Assembly (NCBI GenBank): GCA_030522415.1
Contig: CM060109.1
Coordinates: 23,484,661 to 23,548,660 of the forward strand
Reading direction: 5' to 3'
Origin: Channallabes apus
Taxonomy: Eukaryota; Chordata; Actinopteri; Siluriformes; Clariidae
Length of the DNA stretch: 64,000 nt
A model generated the notes under the pieces. It ran no database searches. It was not told the origin of the DNA and saw only the letters and a program-made list of their open reading frames with translations. Position numbers and translations under genes: made by a program. Positions 35,401 through 46,900 of the stretch are shown piece by piece. Each line of letters begins with the position of its first letter. Position 1 is the first letter of the stretch.

Positions 35401-36310
35401 ATGAACAATGTACTGACATTTAGTTCTGACTTATAATCAAAAAATTTTGAAGAATATTTAACATGATATTTACACATCTAAAATCCTTTAGCCAAATGTG
35501 AAGCTGTCAGTCAAAGCGACCAGAAAAATCAAATCTTTAGTAATTGTCCATTATAGCATAATGGTTTTACGTTCTATCACTTAGCCAGTCACACTCCTTG
35601 GTTTGGTTATCTGATTGGTTAATCTTAAAAACCATAAATGATTTTGCATGTCCTATAGAAAAAGAAATCTAACAATAGCTTTGTCCGGTTTGGAGGGAAA
35701 TCCTCTGGGCCTGTGTGTCTGTAACACTTCTAGCAGGAACTCTGTGAATAGGTTAATGTAGGGAAACCTAATGGCATTTGGCTTCCGGTTTCCTGAAAGC
35801 AATCTCACCTGCTAAGGCAGTAGGTCAGTTATTTTCAAATAATAATAATAAAAAAAAGAAACTAAAAGCTACAGAATTGCAGATCACAGACCATTTGGTG
35901 AAGTCTGTACATTACAACAATAAAGTGGTCATTTAATTGTATATAATTTATAATCATGGAAGTACTGTAATTTTCTGTGTTAGCATTTTACTGTATGTAC
36001 TCTTTATACATCCTTGACCTACAGTTCATAAATATGGCACTGAAAGATAATTTAAGAATATTGCAAGCATGATTATGGTTGTAATCCCTGGCTGCTTTTG
36101 CTGCCAACTCTGTTTGTACCAATTGGGTGTCTTGACCCAAAACCTCTCACTGAATTGAAGGGTTAGACAATTAATCCAACATATCCTCTGTGGACTTGTT
36201 TGTGCAGCTTTATTATGAACAACACAAGCAAATCAATCAGACATCAGTTTCATAGTATTTGGATATACTGTATTTTTCATGTTGAATTGAAATGATGGAA
36301 TAAATACAGT
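35401..36310. other. Stretch without recognised gene
   Basis: AT-rich sequence with no recognisable coding frame, RNA gene or element end. Confidence 0.4.
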
Positions 36311-36530
36311 ACAGTGGAACCTTGTATTGCGAGTAATTTGGTCTGTGAGCGTTTTGTAAGGCGAGAAAAATTAAAGATTTTAACATAATAAACGAGCGAG
36401 GGTTTGATATATGAGTAGTGTGCATAAACTTTGTCTGCCAAGCGTCACATGATCAATACTGAGTCAACGATTCTTCTCTCTTGCGCGCATGTACTGTTTA
36501 TTATAACATTGTGACCATGTGTGTGTGCAC
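36311..36530 (+). repeat. Unclassified DNA-transposon-like repeat, copy 1
   Basis: Begins TACAGTGGAACCTTGTATTG and shares the order of blocks GAGTAA, AACGAGC, TTGATATA and AGCGTCACATGATCA with the copy at 56919-57130. The TA before CAGTGGAACC would suit a Tc1/mariner or pogo-type end, but no matching right end was found. Confidence 0.5.
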
Positions 36531-37360
36531 GCCATTAAGCAAAAGCAAGTGTCATTAGAGAGATTTCTTGTTAAAGAAGTTTCCAGACAGAGCAGTGTTT
36601 CCATTAGTGTTTGTGTATGTACGGTATTTATGTGTAAAAGTCGTCCTACACTGTAGACACCTCCCTCCTCCTCTCCTCTCGTCCTCTCCTCTGAAAATTC
36701 AAAAGTCAGCTGTTCTGGAGTAGTTCTTGCAAAAATTGTATTGTCAAATGCATTTCCAAAACCATAATGCACCATGATGAACCTGGCTCTCATGAAGACT
36801 TTACAGAGCAGATACATCTCAATATGAACTGTTCAAAGTATTCAAAGTATATTAAAATAATATTATTGCATACTTTGGATGTCTTCTGGATAGGTGGCAT
36901 GGTGGAATAGTGGTTAGCACTGTGTGTATGAAGTTTGCATGTTCTCCTGTTTCATGGGTTTCCTCCCACAGTCTAAAGATATGCAGATTAATCTAATTAC
37001 CATTCCCAAATTGCCTGTCATGTGTGTGTGTGTGTGTCTCCTGCAATGTTATCAAACCCTGTCTGGGGTCTACCCTTGTGCCTTTAGTCTCCTGGGATAG
37101 GCTTCTGGCCACCCATGACCCTCTATAGCAGTGGTTCTCAAACTTTTTCTGTCATTCCCCACTTAAGGGGGTGAGCGAATTTTCAAGCCCCACTTGTCAA
37201 CAAAATAATAACGAAATCGGCCAAGTTTACTGTTTATTGAAATATCAATTCCTAAACCAATACGATCAAACACCAACAAGTTAAAAAAAGATAAAATACA
37301 CGTGCAATTGTTACAAGGCTTACGTTGTCACATATCTTTGCATAATTGACCCCATGTTTA

Positions 37361-37660
37361 TTAGCTGCTCAACAATCGTTTGTAGTTTTTTTTGCACTGG
37401 CCAATTCTGTATGCAACTTTGAATGAAGCCATTTGTGCTTTGCTGTTCACTGATTCAGATGTTACCATGCGATTATCCTGCTGTATGTATTCTGACAGCT
37501 TTCTTTCAAAGACGTCGAGTGGTTTATTAACGTGACTGGAGTGTGTTGTCTCTAAGTGTCTTCCTAATTTGTTGGGTCTCATGCGGTCTGCTGCCAGCGG
37601 TATAAGACACAAAACACACACGAGTCTCTCTTCTGCCCCCACCATCACCACCATGAATCC
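37361..37660 (-). pseudogene. hAT transposase N-terminal fragment (ZBED5-like)
   Basis: Minus-strand fragment with a BED-finger-like block CVLCLIPLAADRMRPNKLGR and HLETTHSSHV, followed by KPLDVFERKLSEY and SVNSKAQMASFKVAYRI, the order seen in ZBED5 and Charlie-type transposases. It ends in a stop at about 37361 with the catalytic and dimerisation domains missing. Confidence 0.75.
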
Positions 37661-37829
37661 AAGCTGAAGATTCATTAGGGGTGGGCGATATAACCAAAAT
37701 CTTCTATCACGGTAGAAGCGATTTTCTAACTCAATAACGATATATATATCACAATATAGCGATTTGTATCTGAAAATGCATAAATAAAAATGAAAACACA
37801 AAGAAATTGTTTTACATAATTAAATTTTT

Positions 37830-38294
37830 TTATGTAATTTTATTTAAACTGTGAATTGCTGAGGTTTGCCGCATTTTTTTACTTTGGCCATATTCGTTTG
37901 GATGTTTGGATTTCAGATGATAGAAAAGGTTTGACGTGTTTCTACCACTTGTTAAAACAGTGCACTTGTGTACCTTCCAAATCACGTTCATCTCATTCGT
38001 ATCACTTTTCTTATACCCAAACCAATTCCACACCACAGACGAGGCACATTTTTTCTTTACAATCTCCTCTTTGTTGGTTTCGTCACATGTAAGCAAACTC
38101 ACTGCTGCTGCACCGTCTTCTTCCATTGTCGAAGTGTATGTGAAGCCAAACACATCAAAAGTGGGACGAAACCGCGGCACCCGATTGAACCAAATATCTG
38201 CGCAAATAAAGCGCAGCCCGACTATCTGGATAGCGCAGTGATGATCTGGTTTATTTGCGCAGCCCAGTGGATCGCGCAGCGCTGCTCGAATCAC
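37830..38294 (-). pseudogene. BED zinc-finger fragment of an Ac-like hAT transposase
   Basis: Minus-strand frame whose second half reads SSVVWNWFGYKK, then NTSNLFYHLKSKHPNEYG, as in ZBED1-type BED fingers. The first cysteine pair is altered (WKVHKC where CKVC-like spacing is expected), so zinc binding is doubtful. It is a different hAT subgroup from the fragment at 37361-37660 and supports a second, nested hAT insertion. The catalytic domain is missing. Confidence 0.65.
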
Positions 38295-38506
38295 AAACCT
38301 GCGCGACCCCCTGTGTTTTTATTTAAAAACAATTTATTAAAAATGTCAGGACTGTTTAATATTGTTTCCGCCTTGCCATGCCTGGATTGTACGTGCGCAT
38401 CCCAGCGGGGTAAAATGTATTTTGATGGTCGGCGCGGTTTATTTCTGTCAGAGTCGCGCAGCGCTGCCCAGTGGCTCGCGCAGGTTTGTGATTCGAGCAG
38501 CGCTGC
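38276..38506. repeat. 31-bp perfect GC-rich inverted repeat, 169-bp loop
   Basis: Bases 38276-38306 and 38476-38506 are exact reverse complements; the shared core is GCAGCGCTGCTCGAATCAC. A further CCCAGTGG motif lies beside each arm (about 38263 and 38467). It sits in the noncoding part of the hAT region. Confidence 0.9.
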
Positions 38507-38825
38507 TCAAGTTGGCCCGACGTTAAACCGTTATTGTTCCACTATGGTTCCACTTTTTCTCCCGGCCCCCAACTGATGTTATTTTAAATTTACTTGTATT
38601 AATGATCCATTTATTTGTGTGTGATTGTTTAGTTTTGAGCGTACGCTCTTCAATATCAATAAAGAAAAGCATGAATTAGAATAGGTACTTTCCTGTTATT
38701 GTCCACTAATTTCCTCCCGTTCATTGCGCCCCACCTGTCATGTCTGTATTCCCCACTAGTGGGGCGCGCCCCACACTTTGAGAACCACTGCTCTATAGTA
38801 AGAGCTATAGAAGATGAATGAATAA

Positions 38826-39704
38826 TGTGTGTGTACTGTAGATACTATTCTAGTTCAGAATGTGTGTATTGCTTCACTGAACATGTAACTTATGTGTGTG
38901 TCTATATGCTCAAATAATGCTTCCATGAACACATTCACAGTCCCATACTGTATATTACCCCTTGTTACATTCACATACTATGTTAGCTGCATGTTCATAT
39001 AAATGGAACAGTTAGTTGTTCTGTATGTAGATTTGATGTCCTTCCAGTGAAACCAAATGAACTTTGTGACTGTGTGAGTCTGGGCAAGTCTGTTCACCCA
39101 GACCATCTGTCTGACTCTCTCTCAGCTTCCTCACAAAGTATTCACAATAGCACTCCCACAGATGCTTTCAGATCTGCTACCTCCTTATTGCATTGCAAAC
39201 TTATCCAACCAATCTCTTTTTAAACCTCTTTTGGAACTGAATGTGTTATTCATTGTAGTATCTATGGATTTTTATTTATTTATTTTTTTTTACATTTATT
39301 AGTTGTAAGGCTGGAAATGCACAAACATATCCCATAAATCACTAGCTGACTAAATATAGTTAAGCATAAGGTAGCTACAACTTCTTTAGTCCTTTTGTAT
39401 TACAGACTTTATATATCAGACTTTACTTTGATTACACTCTTGAGATATCCTGTTCCAATCCGTAGTCTGACCTCTTTACTGCCTAAACATTTTCTCCGAT
39501 TACTTATCTGAGCTTGTGTTTTATAGTCTGTCATCTGTTTAATAATATGCCCGGCTTAAGCCTTGAGACAAAAAGCATCTCTGAGCATCTCTTATTTGTA
39601 CTAGACCTGCATGTCTATTACCTGTTTCAGAAACAAATAATTCAGCACCATCAGTGGATCTTACACCACCATGAAATTAAATGGTTGTAACTCATAATCA
39701 ATCC
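38826..39704. other. Stretch without recognised gene
   Basis: AT-rich sequence between the SINE/hAT nest and the next Tc1 remnant. No element end, RNA gene or conserved frame was recognised. Confidence 0.4.
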
Positions 39705-40068
39705 ACACCGATCAGTCATAACATTACAACATATTAAATATTGCACATTAAAAGAATGTGCAATATTGGGAAAGTTTCCCTTGTGCCACCAAAACAGCTT
39801 TGACCCATCGCAGCATGACTCCACAGGACCACCTGCTTTGGCGTCTGACACCAGGACATTAGCAGCAGATCCTTTAAGTGCTGTAAGTTGCAAGGTGGGG
39901 CTGCCATCGATGAGACTTGTTTATCAAGCACATTCCATGGAATGTGCTGGATCAAATTGAGATTGAGGATTTGGAGGCCAGATCAACCACCTTGAACTCT
40001 TTCCCTGCTAAGCCCTGTACGTGACAGACTGTAATGGTCTGAGCAAGTGGTCTGATACCTTTCTGTCA

Positions 40069-43000
40069 AATTCAAATTCAAATTCAAATTTTATTTGTCA
40101 CATACACAGTCATACACAGTATAATATGCAGTGAAATGCTTATACTGTACGACCGCCAGTGACCTTAAAAAGAAAATAAAAGCTTGTATGTACTGTAAAA
40201 TAAATAATCAATAAAAAGGAAATACTAAAGAAATAATTTTAACTAGTAAAATTAACTGTACAATAAGGGCATAAAATATTGCAAATAGAGTATATATGTA
40301 TATAGAATTAAAGCGTCAGTGGTTGTGCAAATATGCATGAAAGGTGACATGTGCAATTGTCCAGATGTATGAGTATTTAGTGCAAGTGTGTATGAATGTG
40401 TCCATGATTGTCCAGTCAGTGTTGTGAGCTTAAAAGATGTTATTAGTCCTGTGTGGAGGTGTGATTGAGAGACCTTATCGCCTGCGGGAAGAAGCTCCTC
40501 CTCAGCCTCTCTGTGTTGGCCTTTAGGGAGCGGAATCTCTTCCCAGACCGCTACAAAGAGAACAGTCCATTACTGGGGTGACTGAGGTCCTTTATGATCT
40601 TCCTGGCCTTAGTCCAGCACCGCTTGCTGTAGATGGAGTGCAGGTCAGGGAGCTCAGGTCGGATGATGCGCTCGGCTGATCGCACCACCCTCTGTAGAGC
40701 TTGTCTGTCATGCATGGTGCTGTTTCCGAACCAGGTCGTGATGTTTCCCGTCAGGATGCTCTCTATGGTGCAGGAGTAGAAGTTCCTGAGCACCTTGGAG
40801 GGCAGTCTAAAGTCTCTCAAGCGTCTGAGGTGGTAGAGACGCTGCCGGGCTTTTTTCACCACGGTGTTGATGTGACAGGACCATGACAGGTCCTGCGTGA
40901 TGTGAACACCGAGGTATCTGAAGCTGTCCACTCTCTCCACTGGGCTCCTGTTGATGACGGGGGTCTGGTAGTTCCTCTACTGCTTTGTACTAAAGTCCAC
41001 TATCAGCTCCTTTGTCTTACTGACGTTCAGGAGGAGATTGTTCCTCTGGCACCAGTTCTCCAGATTTCCATTCTCCTCTAGGTAGTCCGACTCATCATTG
41101 TTGGTGATCAGTCCGACCACGACGGTGTCGTCAGCAAACTTGATGATGGAGGTGGAGTTGGTAGTGGCCACGCAGTCGTGGGTGTACAAAGAGTACAGCA
41201 GGGGGCTCAGAACACAACCCTGGGGGGCTCCAGTGCTGAGAGTGAGTGTGGCTGAGACGTGTCCGCCCATCCTTACTGCCTGTGGTCTGCCAGTCAGAAA
41301 ATTGGAGATCCACTGACATATAGATGAGCTCAGTCCCAGGTGCTCCAGCTTGGTGGTGAGTGTGGCGGGAATTATGGTATTAAAAGCAGAGCTGTAGTCG
41401 ATGAAGAGCATTTTAACATAATTCCCTTTCATAGTGTCCAGATGAGTGAGTGATGTGTGGAGGAGATGAGAGATTGCATCGTCTGTGGAGCGGTTCTGAC
41501 GGTATGCAAACTGTAGTGGGTCCAGTGTGCCGGGTAGTGAAGAAATGATGAAGTCTCTGATAAGGCTTTCAAAGCACTTCATCACTACTGAGGTGAGGGC
41601 TACAGGGCGATAGTCATTGAGGGAAGCAGGATGTGGTTTCTTTGGGACAGGAACAATGATGGACTCTTTGAAGCATGTGGGGATCACCGACTGAGATAAA
41701 GAGATGTTGAATATCTCAGTGAACACAGGTGCTAGCTGGTCTGCGCAGGCTCTGAGGATACGGCCTGAGATGCCGTCTGGTCCTGCTGCTTTCCTGGTGT
41801 TCACTCCCTTGAAGGCTCTCCTCACGTCGTGCTCGGAGATGATGAGCGCGTTCCCGGTGCTGGCAGTGTCTTCCTGTCTGCAGCCGTTAGCGCCGCTAGC
41901 ATTAGCGCCGTTAGCATTAGCGCCGTTAGCGTTAGCATCGCTAGCGTCTTTAGCTGCAGCCTCGAAGCGAGCATAGAAGGTGTTGAGCTCGTCTGCCAGA
42001 GTCGCGTCCGCGTTCGTCATACCGGATGTTGGTGCTTTATAATCCGTTATTGTTCTCAGTCCCTGCCACAGGCTCCTAGAGTCACTCTGTTGAAGCTGTG
42101 ACTCTAGTTTTCTCCCGTAGCGCTGCTTCGCCTCTTTCACCGCCTTCCGGACGTTATATGACGCAGCCTTGTACGGTTCCATGTCCCCCGACGCAAGTCC
42201 CGTGTTGTAGGCAGCTGTGCGAGATCTCAGAGCGTCGCGGATGGTTTTATCCACCCACGGCTTCTGGTTGGGAAACGTTCTGATAGTCTTTTTCTCCACC
42301 GTATTGTCTACCAGCTTCTCAATAAATCCCACAACCGCTTCCGTAAACACGCTGACGTCATCATCGGAGCTGTTTCTGAACATGTCCCAGTCTGCGTCAT
42401 CGAGTGCGTCCTATAACGCGGCCACCGATTGGTCCATCCAGCGCGCGACCTCCCTCTGAACCGGAACTTCCTGTTTCAGCCTTTGTTTATATTTTGGCAT
42501 GAGGAAGATGGCGGCGTGGTCGGATTTACCAAACGCTGGACGAGATTGTGCCTTGTAACCGTCTTTGACCGTGGTATAACAATGGTCCAGTGTCCTTTCG
42601 CCCCTGGTGGGGCAGGTGATGTGCTGATAAAAGTTCGGCGCTGCGCGTTTGAGGTTGGCACTATTAAAATCCCCCGCCACAATGAGCGCAGCGTCCCGGT
42701 GTTGTGTCTGGTGCTGTGTGAGCGCCTCATGCAGCTCGCATAAGGCAGTTTCAGTGTCCGCTAGTGGTGGAATGTAAACGGCACTGATTATGACCGATGT
42801 GAACTCCCGTGGAAGATAAAATGGACGACACATGATGGACAGTAGTTCCAGGTTTGGTGTGCAGGAGCGTGTAAGAGGAACAACGCTCGCGCTGTTGCAC
42901 CAGCTGTTGTTCACCATTAAGCACACGCCGCCTCCCCTTGACTTCCCCGAGTCCCGCGTCCTGTCCATGCGGTGAACCGAGAAGAACTCGGCTGGTTGTA

Positions 43001-43480
43001 TGGTGTGGTCTGGCACCGCTGGGTTCAGCCATGTCTCGGTGAAGCAGAGGAGATTGCAGTCCCGAATGTCTCTCTGGAACTTTATCCTGGCCCTGAGGTC
43101 ATCGAGTTTGTTTTCCAGTGACTGGACGTTGGCGAGCAGGATACTAGGCAGAGGAGTGCGGTGTGCACGGGTTCTCAGCCGGTTCCTCACTCCAGCTCGT
43201 CTCCCTCGAGGCCGTCGCTTCGCGTCGCGTCCATTGTTCTCCCTCAGGATCTCACTCGGCCAGCTCGGATCCGGAGTTAAAAACGTCGAATTGTGAGTAC
43301 ATTGTATACCAATAGAAGCAAGAGTGTCTCTATCATACCTAATGTACTCAATGGTGGTGATTTTGCCGATTTTAAAACACTGAAAACTAACTTAAAGAAC
43401 AAAAACAAAGAAAAGGTGGTCGGAGCAGTCGTGACGGCAGCCGACCTCACCGGCGTCATCTTGGAAAGCCATCATAGTCA
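40069..43480 (-). mobile_element. Apparently full-length non-LTR retrotransposon (Rex1/CR1/L2 type)
   Basis: The 3' end at about 40070 is a repeat of TTTGAA units preceded by GTATGTGACAAATAAAATT on the minus strand, a standard LINE tail. The 5' end at about 43470 starts near CAAGATGACGCCGGTGAGG. Endonuclease and reverse transcriptase lie in one reading frame broken by three TAG codons. No separate ORF1 was recognised. The element sits inside a Tc1 remnant. Confidence 0.88.
40450..43260 (-). pseudogene. LINE endonuclease-reverse transcriptase with three in-frame TAG codons
   Basis: One minus-strand frame, broken only by TAG at 42411-42413, 40977-40979 and 40551-40553 (plus-strand CTA). The apurinic-type endonuclease half has LLCFTETWL, IVAGDFNSANL and GKSDHAAIFL. 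The reverse transcriptase half has KAAGPDGISGRIL, LNDYRPVALTSVVMKCFE, the GAPQGCVLSPLL block and the catalytic FADDTVVVG. The C-terminal part has VKKARQRLYHLRRLRDF and SFFPQAIRSLN. At the first two stops the family is expected to have glutamine, so CAG to TAG change is likely. A local GCN repeat (ANGANANGANASGANG, about 41880-41945) expands an alanine-asparagine linker. Catalytic residues are intact. Confidence 0.88.
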
Positions 43481-43860
43481 TCATTAACTTTTATTATCAT
43501 TGGGCTACATGGTCTTTTCTGTGGGATTGGGCAGATAGGTTGGCCTTTGGTCCCCACAGGCAAAAATGAGCCTTGAATGCTCAGGATTCTTTCATCAGTT
43601 AATTGGCTTTTAACTGGATTTGATAATCAGTGTAAATATTATGTGGTGTTAATGTTGTGGCTGATCGGTGAGTGTGTGACACAGACGCAATTTTGATGAT
43701 TATGGCTTACAGCTAATAAAACCCCCAAATTTGGTACTTCAGAAAATTTGATTATTACTTAAGTCCAATAAAAAAAAAAATAACACAGAAATGTTGTCAT
43801 GAAGCCCAGGTTGCTTTGATAGCAGCTTTCAGCTTTTCTGTATTGTTGGGTCTAGTGTCT

Positions 43861-44043
43861 CGTTAATTGCCGTTCCCGAATTGCTTGTAGTGTGTGAATG
43901 AGTGTGTCAGTAAGTGTGCGTGCCCTGCGATGTATCGGCACCCTGTCCAGGGTTGCACCCTCCCTTGTACTCTAAGTCCAGGCTCCAGGCCCCCGTGACC
44001 CTGAATACAGGATAAAGCAGAATAGACAATACATGAGTGAGTG
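43861..44043 (+). repeat. V-type SINE, 5'-truncated, inside a Tc1 element
   Basis: Contains TTGCTTGTAGTGTGTGAATG, GCACCCTGTCCAGGGTTGCA, CCCTGAATACAGGATAAAGC and the terminal ATGAGTGAGTGA. It replaces the 3' part of the transposase. Confidence 0.75.
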
Positions 44044-44044
44044 A

Positions 44045-44703
44045 AGTTTCAAGCACAGGGATTCCATGGTCCTTAAACCAGGTATTACTACTTTTGGCAG
44101 TGTGGGCAGGTCCCATGTCCTGTTGGAAAATGAAATCAACATCTTCATTAAGCTGGTCAGCAGAGGGAAGCATGAAAGTCTCTAAAACTTCCTGGTAGAA
44201 AACCTTAGACCTCATAAAACACAGTGGACTGACACCAGCAGATGACATGGCTCCCCATAACACCACTGACTGTGCAAACTTTAAGCTGGCGATCAAGCAA
44301 CTTGGATTCTGTTCCTCCCCTCTCTTCCTCCAGACACAGGGACCTTGATTTCCAAATGAAATGGAAATTTTACTTTCATCTGAAAAGAGGACTGTGGCCC
44401 ATTGAGCAACAGTCCAATCCTTTTTGTCCTTAGCCCAGATCAGCCACCTCTGATGTTGTCTCTGGTTCAAGAGTGGATTGACATGAAGAATGCACCCGTT
44501 GTAGCCCATGTCCTGGATATGTCTGTGCAAGCACTGACTCCAGCTGCCGTCTACACCTTGTGAATCTTCCCAAATTCTTGAATGGGCCTCGTTTCACAAT
44601 CCTCTCAAGGCTGTGGTTATCCCTGTTGCTTGTGCACCTTTTTTCTGTGCAGGGTGTCACTGATCATGTCCTGAACAACTGTCAAGTCAGCAGCCTTCCC
44701 CAT
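44045..44703 (-). pseudogene. Tc1-like transposase, frameshifted and truncated
   Basis: Starts at the ATG 44703-44701 (MGKAADLTVVQDMISDTLH), then shifts frame within about 30 codons. The catalytic part reads in one frame with TVLFSDESKISISFGNQ (first Asp) and FIFQQDMGPAHTAKS (second Asp). The region of the third catalytic residue is lost where SINE sequence begins at about 44044. An inactive copy related to 62500-62780. Confidence 0.82.
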
Positions 44704-45360
44704 GGTTATGTACAGTAACCTACTGAACCAGACTGAGAGACCATTAAAAGGCCCGGGAAACCTTTGCAGGTGTTAATTAGCTGATTAGAGTGTGATACCA
44801 TGAGTATCCAATATTGAACTTTTTCAAAATATTAAAAATTTTCTGAGATACTGAATTTTGGCTTTTCATTAGCTGTAAACTATAATCATCAAAATTAAAA
44901 GAAATAAACACTTAAAATATATCAGTCTGTTAGTTTCACTTTTTGAATTGAATTACTGAATAAATCAACATTTATAATGCAACTTTTAATATTATTATAG
45001 AATAAGGACACTCTCTAGAGTCATATTTAGTGCATGTGCATATGCATGTGATGCTTATTAGAGAATAAGCCATAACTGTCATGATTTGGTGCAATTATTC
45101 ACTGTCATGGTTTAGCATGAATACCTGTGTAAATGCAGGAGAATGTATTGGTCATGGTACCCGCTGTAGATTTGTTCTTGGATATTATGAAAAAATTAAG
45201 GTAATTTTTTAAATGATATTCTAATCCAACAGTTTATTTATATCCAAGTCAGTTCATTATCATTCATTATTTGTCATAAGTGTTTAGTGTTGCCTCAGAG
45301 TGAACTGTTCCAACATTGAGATGATATAATAGGGTAATGATTATAAGTAATCATGTTCCA

Positions 45361-45361
45361 G

Positions 45362-45442
<81 letters not shown>
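45361..45442. repeat. (CT)n(CA)n compound microsatellite
   Basis: About 10 CT units followed by about 31 CA units. Confidence 0.95.
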
Positions 45443-45445
<3 letters not shown>

Positions 45446-45949
45446 TACTGTATGCAACAGGTTATTAGCTGCTATTTCACAAGTTGGCCAGTAGAAGGCA
45501 GCATTGTTTCACAGGTTCCATCACTCCTGTTCTTGGATCACCATGGAGACTGGTATGGCGAGAGAACCTGAGTGAGTGAGGTAAATCCTATGCAAAATCC
45601 TGCCTCCAAAATTCACCACAATTCAGTTTGACTGAAAATGTAGCTATTTACGGCTTTATTTATTAGATAATTTATTACATAAATGTGTATGCAAAGATTT
45701 GTTGCAAATATACATAATTTGTAACAAGATTTCAAGACAATGTAACATAATAAATATATTGCATAGAAATAATTAAAAAAAAAATCATTAACATCAGTAA
45801 GAAATTTTTCTTGTTTTTGTTGTTTTCTTTTGTATTATTTCCTTTGTTTTGTTATAAAAAAAAAAGTACTTGATGAATTTTGTTATGAATATTAAATGCA
45901 ATAAAACTATTGGATTATATTACATTTAATTGTGCAAATTATAAAATGA

Positions 45950-46028
45950 CTAATAATAATAATAATAATAATAATAACAATAATAATAATAATAATAATA
46001 ATAATAGTATTATTATTATTATTATTGT
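45950..46028. repeat. (AAT)n-(ATT)n self-complementary microsatellite
   Basis: AAT units run to about 46007 and are followed directly by TAT/ATT units, so the tract is a near-palindrome of trinucleotides. Confidence 0.9.
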
Positions 46029-46579
46029 TAAATGATTATGTAACAACCTCAAAAGCAACATAATTTCCCCTCTCGTCTCTTCCAACCACTCAGCATTCTG
46101 ATAGCCTGTCATCATCTGCACCTGTTTTTCAGTGATTTATGCCTTGGTGGTTTTATGCTTGAATGATTCATAGGTCACAAGCCAGGAAGCCTTTTCCTCT
46201 TTTGAACTATAATGTATTAATAGTTCAGACGGCAATTCACTATAGAGCCTTTTAACAAACAGAATATTTGGCGCAACAAGATTCCCTCCTGCACCAAACA
46301 GAGCCTTGTGTCATGCCAAATGAACACTGATAGAGATTGTCATTGACAGTCAAGAAAAAAACTGTAAAAGGGAAAGTCTTTTGATGTTTAGACATCTTTT
46401 GCATGGGTATTGATCAGACATGCAGTTCACTGTTTAGATCTGATTGCATATTGATCAATCCTATGCATTTCCAAATGTTGTTAATGTGACAATATAGTGA
46501 CAGGATAGCATGGATGTAAATTTATCAAAGCTGTAATTTAAGTTTAAGCTGTAAGACATACTTTGGCGCCATCTTTCAA

Positions 46580-46759
46580 TGCATTAGCTATACCATTTAT
46601 CCTGTTTAGGGTCAGGGGTGGCCTGCATTCTAGGCTGTGCACACATGAACTTTGCACACATGGTACACATTGGATCGGGTTCTTGGACTGGGCACAAGCA
46701 GTGCAGTGGACACACACACACCACACACGCACACACACGCACACACACGCACACACACA

Positions 46760-46806
<47 letters not shown>

Positions 46807-46812
46807 CACACA

Positions 46813-46900
<88 letters not shown>

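Larger units (their letters stand above)
37129..38790 (-). mobile_element. hAT transposon (Charlie/ZBED5-like), nested in a SINE
   Basis: Terminal inverted repeats CAGTGGTTCTCAAA at 37129 and, inverted, ending at 38790, with a perfect 8-bp target duplication CTCTATAG on both sides: the hallmark of hAT transposons. The minus strand carries BED-type zinc-finger coding fragments. An inner stretch from about 37678 (GGGGTGGGCGATATAACC) to about 38.3 kb or beyond looks like part of a second hAT element inserted into the first. Confidence 0.88.
36891..38825 (+). repeat. V-type SINE copy, split by a hAT transposon
   Basis: SINE sequence from TAGGTGGCATGGTGGAATAG to the CCCATGACC block ends at CTCTATAG (37121-37128). 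It resumes at 38791 with the same CTCTATAG and closes with GCTATAGAAGATGAATGAAT. The 1662 bp between are a hAT element. Confidence 0.8.
39705..43675 (-). mobile_element. Tc1-like remnant (family C), split by a full-length LINE
   Basis: Left end ACCGATCAGTCATAACATTA at about 39706; right end AATGTTGTGGCTGATCGGTG at about 43651-43670 is its inverse. Inner reverse-strand transposase DNA includes GCAGCAGATCCTTTAAGTGC and TTTGGAGGCCAGATCAACCA on the left and TTTGGTCCCCACAGGCAAAA on the right. The element is interrupted from about 40070 to 43480 by the LINE. Confidence 0.75.
43676..45000 (-). mobile_element. Tc1-like transposon (family B), decayed, with SINE insertion
   Basis: Subterminal repeats are recognisable inverted: ATTTTGATGATTATGGCTTA at about 43692 and its relative near 44880-44910. 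The true outer ends are eroded. It encodes the transposase fragments at 44703-44045 and is interrupted by a SINE piece at 43861-44043. It is the same family as 61797-63259. Confidence 0.8.
45001..46579. other. AT-rich stretch with microsatellites, no gene
   Basis: Contains a (CT)n(CA)n compound microsatellite at 45361-45442 and an (AAT)n/(ATT)n palindromic run at about 45950-46028, able to fold into a hairpin. No coding frame or element end recognised. Confidence 0.6.

Noticed and set aside
38262..38512. GC-rich repeats considered as a CRISPR array or origin
   Set aside because: Only two copies, in inverted orientation, within a hAT element of a eukaryotic genome.
42098..43296. Plus-strand frames across the LINE, up to 104 codons
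   Set aside because: Antisense shadows of the endonuclease/reverse transcriptase frame.
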